From positions 1 to 18,430 of the forward strand of contig CAZUHU010000064.1 in the NCBI GenBank assembly GCA_964620645.1: a stretch of DNA of 18,430 nt, read 5' to 3'. This DNA comes from Bog-950 sp964620645. Its GTDB lineage: Bacteria > Bacteroidota > Bacteroidia > Chitinophagales > LD1. Both the position numbers and the translations under genes were made by a program. The notes under the pieces are model-generated. The model was not told the origin of the DNA, did no database searches, and was given only the letters and a program-made list of their open reading frames with translations. Of this stretch, positions 13,530 through 18,430 are shown one piece after another; within the stretch, counting starts at the first letter, position 1, and each line of letters begins with the position of its first letter.

Positions 13530-14648
13530 TTACTTCAAAATGAAGTATGATTGGTATTCCGGTTCGAGAACGGATTTTAGGTATTTGTAAAACTTGTTGT
13601 GCCCTTTGCTATTGAAATGGTCCCAGTCATTAACGCCATTAAAATCAGCGGCGTTAAAAGTTGCTTCAGAAGGAATGTAATAGGTAGTGCCTTCAAAAAC
13701 GGGGCTGTATTTTTTATTCAAATTTCTTTTATGAATGATATCAGACGGTGTAGGAATTGCAACAAACACCACCTTTACCCCTTGCGATTGGCAATAGCGC
13801 TGAATAGCAAGAAGGCGTTCATTAGTGTATTGATTTCCAAAATGAATGTGCTGCAGGTTCAGAACGGCGCGCCAACCGTTTCTTATGAAAATATAGGATT
13901 TGCTCAGAACTACTGAGCGGGCGCAAAACTTTTGAAATAATGAACTGTTAGGCCCTAATAAGGTATAAGTACGTATGTTAAACTCATAAGCTTGTTGAGG
14001 GTTTTCAAAATACTGGCCGGGGTATTCGGCTAAAGCGCCGGGTGAAGAAGAAAGCCAACCACTGTTTAATGTTCTGTAAGTGCCGGGCACAAAAGGATGC
14101 AGGGTGTCTTCCACCATCAATTGGTCGTTGCCGGTGTAGTAGAAAACAGCGATGAGGCCCGGTTTTACAATAGGCAACCATTTATGAATAACTGCTTCGT
14201 ATTGTAACAACCCTGTGGCACCTATGCCAAAGTTGAGTGCGAAATAGTTTGAATCTGCCTGTAGTAAAGCCGCAAAAGATTGTCCGGCTGAATCAACGCA
14301 ACAACCTTCGGTATAGGAATCGCCTACAAGCATTAGGGGCAGCTTCTTTCGCGTTTTTGTTATGGAATCAATAATTGCAGGGGTGTAATCGAAGCCGGAA
14401 AGAAAACCTTGCTCATTAACAACATAGAAGTCAGGAATGCCTTTAGCACCTTTTATATAGATAGAAATACCGTTGCTATCCGCTTTTTCAACCAGCTCAA
14501 TTTCTAAGCGGTCAACCGGTGCTATTTCTTCCGTAAATAACCCGGGTTGGAAACCGGATAATCTTAGAATTACTTCTGTTATTAGCAGCAGCACTACCAA
14601 TAGAAGCAAAAATTTGAATACGGCCTTAACTCTGTTTTTAAACCTCAT
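13530..14648 (-). CDS. Membrane-anchored SGNH/GDSL hydrolase-like protein
   Basis: A 372-residue protein with an N-terminal hydrophobic segment (about 10-30, FKFLLLLVVLLLITEVIL) that lacks a clear cleavage or lipobox site, so it is likely a membrane anchor with the rest in the periplasm. SGNH blocks are recognisable: block I LMLVGDSYTEG with Ser111, block II NFGIGATG with Gly141, block III YTGND with Asn174, and block V DWDHFNSKGH with Asp341 and His344. Such enzymes hydrolyse or transfer ester groups on lipids or glycans. AlgJ/AlgX-like and peptidoglycan- or polysaccharide-O-acyl esterases share this layout. The substrate is unknown. The Cys pair GCCVD next to the nucleophile is unusual. It is convergent with the channel gene and divergent from lysA. 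Confidence 0.8.
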   Translation of the reverse strand: MRFKNRVKAVFKFLLLLVVLLLITEVILRLSGFQPGLFTEEIAPVDRLEIELVEKADSNGISIYIKGAKGIPDFYVVNEQGFLSGFDYTPAIIDSITKTRKKLPLMLVGDSYTEGCCVDSAGQSFAALLQADSNYFALNFGIGATGLLQYEAVIHKWLPIVKPGLIAVFYYTGNDQLMVEDTLHPFVPGTYRTLNSGWLSSSPGALAEYPGQYFENPQQAYEFNIRTYTLLGPNSSLFQKFCARSVVLSKSYIFIRNGWRAVLNLQHIHFGNQYTNERLLAIQRYCQSQGVKVVFVAIPTPSDIIHKRNLNKKYSPVFEGTTYYIPSEATFNAADFNGVNDWDHFNSKGHNKFYKYLKSVLEPEYQSYFILK

Positions 14649-14726
14649 TTATGGCAGGCACAACTTTGAAAGCAATGTTAATGCATTTAACGGATTTAAA
14701 TTATATCAGTCGATCTCGGTATTTAA

Positions 14727-14757
14727 TTAGCTGTTCTCGCTACGGCGGTTATTTTTG
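14727..14757 (+). promoter_or_regulatory. lysA promoter
   Basis: TATTTTTG at 14750-14757 is a perfect TAnnTTTG -7 box, and TTAG at 14727-14730 is a 3-of-4 match to the -33 TTTG at 19-base spacing. Transcription would start near 14763, about 15 bases before the lysA ATG. The 129-base divergent intergenic region holds no other gene. Confidence 0.6.
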
Positions 14758-14777
14758 CGCACTTCAAATTACCGGCC

Positions 14778-16013
14778 ATGCTTCAACTACAAAACGGACA
14801 ATACACTATAGGCGGCGTACCTGTGCAACAACTTTGCGAGAAATACGATACCCCCCTGTATGTTTACGACACTGCAACTATGGAGGCGCAATACAATAAG
14901 CTGAAGAATGCATTTAGCGGAGCTAACACCAAAATAAAATTTGCCTGCAAAGCGCTTAACAACATTAACGTGCTTAAGTTTTTTAGAACTATAGGCGCAG
15001 GGTTAGATACCGTTAGCATACAGGAAGTATGGACCGGCCTGCGCGCAGGTTTTAAGCCGGAGGATATTATTTACACGCCCAACTGCGTATCGATGGAAGA
15101 GATTGAACTGGCAGTTAAGGAAGGAGTGCAGATCAATATTGATAACATCTCTATACTGGAGCAGTTCGGCCACAAGTATGGCTCAAGCATACCGGTATGC
15201 GTACGCATAAACCCGCATGTAATGGCAGGTGGCAACATCAATATCAGCACGGGCCACATTGATTCAAAATTCGGGATAAGCATTTACCAGATGCGCCATG
15301 TGGAGCGTATTATAAAGGCGGAGAAAATACGCGTGAACGGCTTGCATATGCACACGGGATCCGACATACTGGATGTAGACGTGTTTTTACGTGCAGCTGA
15401 TATTTTGTTTGAAGTAACGGAGCATTTCCCTGACCTGGAGTTTATTGATTTTGGCAGCGGTTTTAAAGTGCCGTACAAGCCTGATGATTATTATACTGAT
15501 ATTGATGAGGTAGGCGCAAAGCTTACGGAGAGCTTTAATAATTTCTGCAAAAAATACGGCCGCGACTTAGCCTTGTATTTTGAGCCGGGCAAATTTTTGG
15601 TAAGCCAAAGCGGAACCTTTTTGGCCAAGGTAAATGTGATAAAACAAACAACGGCTACGGTGTTTGTAGGTATTGATAGCGGTATGAACCACCTCATCCG
15701 CCCTATGTTCTACAACTCGTACCACCACATAACCAATGTATCTAACCCTACCGGCACCCAGCGCATTTATACTATTGTAGGTTACATATGCGAAACCGAC
15801 ACCTTTGGCTGGGACCGTAAACTATCTGAAGTAGGCGAGGGCGATATACTGGCCTTTCATAATGCGGGGGCTTATGGCTTTAGCATGGCCTCCAACTACA
15901 ACTCGCGCTTTAGGCCCGCTGAAGTATTGGTGCACAAGGGTAAAGACTACCTGATACGCAAACGGGAAACCATGGAAGACCTGCTGCGCAACCAGGTAGA
16001 GGTGGAGTTATAA
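14778..16013 (+). CDS. lysA: Diaminopimelate decarboxylase
   Basis: A 411-residue PLP enzyme of the fold-III alanine-racemase-like/ornithine decarboxylase family, which converts meso-diaminopimelate to lysine and CO2 as the last step of lysine synthesis in the cytosol. Visible landmarks are the PLP lysine in KFACKALNN (Lys58), HIDSKFGIS (160-168), the catalytic-site HMHTGS (His192), the phosphate-binding FGSGFKVPY (225-233), EPGKFLV (269-275), the catalytic Cys in ICETDTF (Cys338, Glu339) and HNAGAYG (361-367). The usual EPGR motif is EPGK; I recall this in other Bacteroidota homologues, so it is not a sign of decay. The length matches the family. The ATG at 14778 gives the expected N-terminus and lies just downstream of a good promoter. 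The fold is shared with carboxynorspermidine decarboxylase, but the SKFG and Cys-Glu motifs favour LysA. Confidence 0.88.
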   Translation: MLQLQNGQYTIGGVPVQQLCEKYDTPLYVYDTATMEAQYNKLKNAFSGANTKIKFACKALNNINVLKFFRTIGAGLDTVSIQEVWTGLRAGFKPEDIIYTPNCVSMEEIELAVKEGVQINIDNISILEQFGHKYGSSIPVCVRINPHVMAGGNINISTGHIDSKFGISIYQMRHVERIIKAEKIRVNGLHMHTGSDILDVDVFLRAADILFEVTEHFPDLEFIDFGSGFKVPYKPDDYYTDIDEVGAKLTESFNNFCKKYGRDLALYFEPGKFLVSQSGTFLAKVNVIKQTTATVFVGIDSGMNHLIRPMFYNSYHHITNVSNPTGTQRIYTIVGYICETDTFGWDRKLSEVGEGDILAFHNAGAYGFSMASNYNSRFRPAEVLVHKGKDYLIRKRETMEDLLRNQVEVEL

Positions 16014-16045
16014 AGAAGGCGGCATTTCTTAATTTTTCTAATTCC

Positions 16046-16076
16046 TTTGCCGGGGTATTTATTAGCTGCTAATTTG
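16046..16076 (+). promoter_or_regulatory. Possible promoter of the DUF4377-META gene
   Basis: TTTG (16046-16049) and TAATTTG (16070-16076) keep the 23-base distance between the two TTTG motifs of the Bacteroidota consensus, but the TA dinucleotide is displaced by one base. The gene starts 21 bases downstream. Confidence 0.35.
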
Positions 16077-16097
16077 TGCGCTTTCTAAACTTAGTGT

Positions 16098-16757
16098 ATG
16101 AAAAACCTTATCCTGCTTGTAGTATTGCTTACCGCTGCGCTTAACGGTTATTCGCAAAAGCTGAAGCTTTACGTTGCCGACCGCAAATTAGATTGCCTGG
16201 AAAGCGTGAACGACGGCTGCCTGCAGGTTAAGGAAAGTAAGAAAGGCGCCTGGCACAACTTTACCGGTAAAATTGAAGGCTTTAATTACCAGGAAGGATT
16301 CGATTATAAACTTGTGGTGGAGCCCATACCTGTAGCAGCGGGCCAACCGGTTAGCTACCGCCTGGTAAAAATTGCTTCGCAAAAGAAAACCAGCTACAAC
16401 CCTGCCGAGCGCCTTAGCGGTAAGAAGTGGTATTTGCTTACCATGTTTGCCGATACGCATTACCTGAAATTGCTGGACACCACTACCATTTATATTGAGG
16501 TGGACGTGGCGGGTAAAACGCTTAACGGCCATGGCGTGTGCAACAATATTAAAGGTGGTGTTAACGCTACTGCGGGCACCATTTCTTTTTTGCAGATAAG
16601 CCTTACTAAAATGGCCTGCCCCGGCAATATCATGGAAAAGATTGTGGTGGATATGCTGGAGGAAATGAAAAACTACAAGCTGGCGGGCAATATGTTAACA
16701 CTTTCATCGCCCGAAAATTCCTTTATGATTTTCAGGCAGGGAACGGGGCATAATTAG
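16098..16757 (+). CDS. Exported DUF4377-META domain protein
   Basis: The 219 residues start with a signal peptide (1-19, ILLVVLLTAALNGYSQ). DUF4377 follows (about 23-80), with paired cysteines in DCLESVNDGCLQVKE and the W-x-x-F then IEGFNYQEGFDYKLVV pattern. A META/HslJ-type domain covers about 105-215 (LSGKKWYLLTM, then GHGVCNNIKGGV, LTKMACPGN and FMIFRQG). The DUF4377-META combination is known in cell-envelope proteins of Bacteroidota. The E. coli HslJ META domain is linked to heat and novobiocin resistance, but the molecular activity is unknown. It is likely periplasmic or secreted. No lipobox cysteine follows the signal peptide. It lies 84 bases after lysA and may be co-transcribed or use its own weak promoter. 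Confidence 0.8.
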   Translation: MKNLILLVVLLTAALNGYSQKLKLYVADRKLDCLESVNDGCLQVKESKKGAWHNFTGKIEGFNYQEGFDYKLVVEPIPVAAGQPVSYRLVKIASQKKTSYNPAERLSGKKWYLLTMFADTHYLKLLDTTTIYIEVDVAGKTLNGHGVCNNIKGGVNATAGTISFLQISLTKMACPGNIMEKIVVDMLEEMKNYKLAGNMLTLSSPENSFMIFRQGTGHN

Positions 16758-16847
16758 CGCTGTTTCAGCCTGCTGTTAAGTATTTTCCTACTGCCTGTAC
16801 TTTCTCTATATTCACGGGCTCAAATTAATTACCTAAACCAAATACAT

Positions 16848-18430
16848 ATGTCGGCAACTGTTGCAACCAACTATAAGGAGATTGTGGAGCGTGCTATAAA
16901 GGCCATTCACGAAAGAACATTTTTTGCGCAATACCCTGAACACCCCAAAGCCTATGGTGAAGAGGCCCCGGTTAAAGGACAGGAGGCTTACAATAACCAG
17001 TTAGGTAAACCCTTTACCGGCTTGTTACAGCAAAACCCAGCGGCTTGGGTAGGTGAGGAAGTGTCGCCTTATACGATGAAACCACTGGGTATTACTTACC
17101 CTTCGTTTGATACGGATACTTTGATTGTGCGCAGCGCGCGTGCTTTTGGCCAATGGAAAAAACTTAGCGCTGACCAACGTGCTGAAGTTTTAGTGGATGC
17201 ACTGGAGCGCGTGAAGAACCGCTTTTTTGAAATGGCTTATGCCACGCAACACACCACCGGCCAAAGTTTTGTTATGAGTTTTCAGGCCAGCGGCCCTCAT
17301 GCCAACGACCGTGCTTTAGAGGCCCTGGCTATGGGTTACGAGGAGTTGAACCGTTTTCCCGGTAATGTTACCTGGGAGAAGCCCATGGGCAAAGCAAGTG
17401 TGGTATTACAAAAAACATTTAAGGCCGTACCAAAAGGTATTGGTTTGGTTATCGGTTGTTCAACCTTCCCTACATGGAACACCGTGCCCGGTTTATTTGC
17501 TTCATTAATTACAGGCAACACCGCTATAGTTAAGCCGCATCCAAAATCAATTTATGCCATTGCCATTGTAGTGGCTGAAATACAGGCTGCTTTACAAGCT
17601 AAAGGTTACGACGTTAACGTGTGCCAGTTAGCGGTTGATTCTTCTTCAAAACTTATTACTAAGGAATTGGCGGAACATCCGTTGGTAAAATTGATTGATT
17701 ACACCGGCGGTAGCGCCTTTGGTAATTATGTAGAAAGCATACCCGGCAAAGTAACCTTTACCGAAAAGGCGGGCGTTAACTCCGTAATTCTTGATTCAGT
17801 AAATGATTTGAAAGCTGTAGTGCAGAACCTTGGCTTCGCTGTATCTTTATACAGCGGCCAAATGTGTACTGCCCCGCAAAACTTCTTTATACCTGCAGGT
17901 GGTGTTAAGCAAGGCGATAGCGTTATTTCTTACGAAGAGGTGAAGAAGGCTTTAGTTGATTCTATTGCGGGTATTGCTAACCACCCGCAAATGGGCCCCG
18001 GCACTTTAGGCGCTATACAAAGTGATGTAACCGTTAAGCGCGTAAATTCTATTAAGGACCTTGACGCTGCTTTATTGTTAGAATCAAAAGCGGTAGCCAA
18101 CAGCGAGTTTCCGGAAGCACGCACCTGCTCGCCGGTAGTAATTGAAGTAGATGCGCACGATGTAGGCGTTTACGAAAATGAATTGTTCGGCCCTATTGTA
18201 TTAATTATTAAAACAAAAGATACCGCGCAGAGCATTGAAATAGCCAAGCACATGGCTGAGAAACATGGCGCTATTACCTTCAGCGCTTACACTACGAATG
18301 AAGATACCGCCAACACTATTTTTGAAGAACTGGAAAGTGTGTTTGCCCCTGTAAGTTTAAACCTTACCGGTATGATATGGGTAAACCAACATGCTACCTT
18401 CAGCGACTTCCACGTTACAGGCGGTAACCC
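16848..18430 (+). CDS. paaN: PaaN-family aldehyde dehydrogenase (partial, 3' end outside window)
   Basis: From the ATG at 16848 the frame stays open to the window edge (527 codons); the family is usually about 550 residues, so only the last stretch is missing. It is an aldehyde dehydrogenase-superfamily protein of the phenylacetic acid degradation PaaN type. It opens KEIVERAIKAIHERTFFAQYPEHP, has IVKPHP (227-232), DYTGGSAFG (284-292), TEKAG with the general-base-equivalent Glu306, and the nucleophile SGQMCTAPQ with Cys340. Later come RTCSPVVIEV and ELFGPIV. PaaN lacks the MaoC-like hydratase half of E. coli PaaZ and is thought to oxidise the ring-opened semialdehyde intermediate. No other paa gene is visible, so the pathway assignment rests on sequence family alone. 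The start has no Shine-Dalgarno, like its neighbours. Confidence 0.8.
   Translation, partial: MSATVATNYKEIVERAIKAIHERTFFAQYPEHPKAYGEEAPVKGQEAYNNQLGKPFTGLLQQNPAAWVGEEVSPYTMKPLGITYPSFDTDTLIVRSARAFGQWKKLSADQRAEVLVDALERVKNRFFEMAYATQHTTGQSFVMSFQASGPHANDRALEALAMGYEELNRFPGNVTWEKPMGKASVVLQKTFKAVPKGIGLVIGCSTFPTWNTVPGLFASLITGNTAIVKPHPKSIYAIAIVVAEIQAALQAKGYDVNVCQLAVDSSSKLITKELAEHPLVKLIDYTGGSAFGNYVESIPGKVTFTEKAGVNSVILDSVNDLKAVVQNLGFAVSLYSGQMCTAPQNFFIPAGGVKQGDSVISYEEVKKALVDSIAGIANHPQMGPGTLGAIQSDVTVKRVNSIKDLDAALLLESKAVANSEFPEARTCSPVVIEVDAHDVGVYENELFGPIVLIIKTKDTAQSIEIAKHMAEKHGAITFSAYTTNEDTANTIFEELESVFAPVSLNLTGMIWVNQHATFSDFHVTGGN

Overview
The window looks like a chromosomal scaffold of a member of the Bacteroidota, probably of the Chitinophagales/Sphingobacteriales type. 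Three neighbouring products end in type IX secretion (T9SS) type A sorting domains. Starts lack Shine-Dalgarno sequences. Several starts are preceded by TTTG...TAnnTTTG-like promoters. The regulator carries a GAFTSA motif that I recall as common in this phylum. Two runs of exactly 100 N (7270-7369 and 8560-8659) are assembly gaps, and each interrupts a gene.

Layout. 1-216 is the C-terminal tail of a T9SS cargo protein. 217-700 has no gene but is packed with short palindromic repeats. 701-7064 (minus strand) holds a secreted CocE/S15-type hydrolase and, transcribed ahead of it, a 1343-residue secreted BNR-propeller/PKD/LamG protein whose stop overlaps the start of a small two-helix channel-like membrane protein. 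7183-8559 (minus strand) is a tight methyltransferase - YciI-like - DinB/DUF1572 cluster containing both gaps.

8754-9170 is the RNase P RNA gene (rnpB, class A), with a good Bacteroidota-type promoter and, 15 bases after it, a 63-residue Cys-rich zinc-ribbon-like ORF. Next come an NtrC-type sigma-54 response regulator with a terminator, an arrestin/Spo0M-like protein with a terminator, and a CASTOR/POLLUX-type RCK-gated cation channel. That channel shares a bidirectional terminator with a convergent membrane-anchored SGNH hydrolase. Divergent from the hydrolase are lysA (diaminopimelate decarboxylase), a secreted or lipid-free DUF4377-META protein, and a PaaN-type aldehyde dehydrogenase cut by the window edge.

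Most of this is housekeeping and envelope biology rather than one integrated system. The most unusual signal is in rnpB. Its P8/P9 region contains a hairpin-plus-tail that closely matches an intergenic palindromic repeat at 618-650, with stem lengths changed in a compensatory way, as if a dispersed repeat had been accommodated in the ribozyme. Other points of note are the K+-channel-like miniature protein with a non-canonical selectivity filter, the CASTOR/POLLUX homologue, and the zinc-ribbon microprotein apparently transcribed from rnpB.
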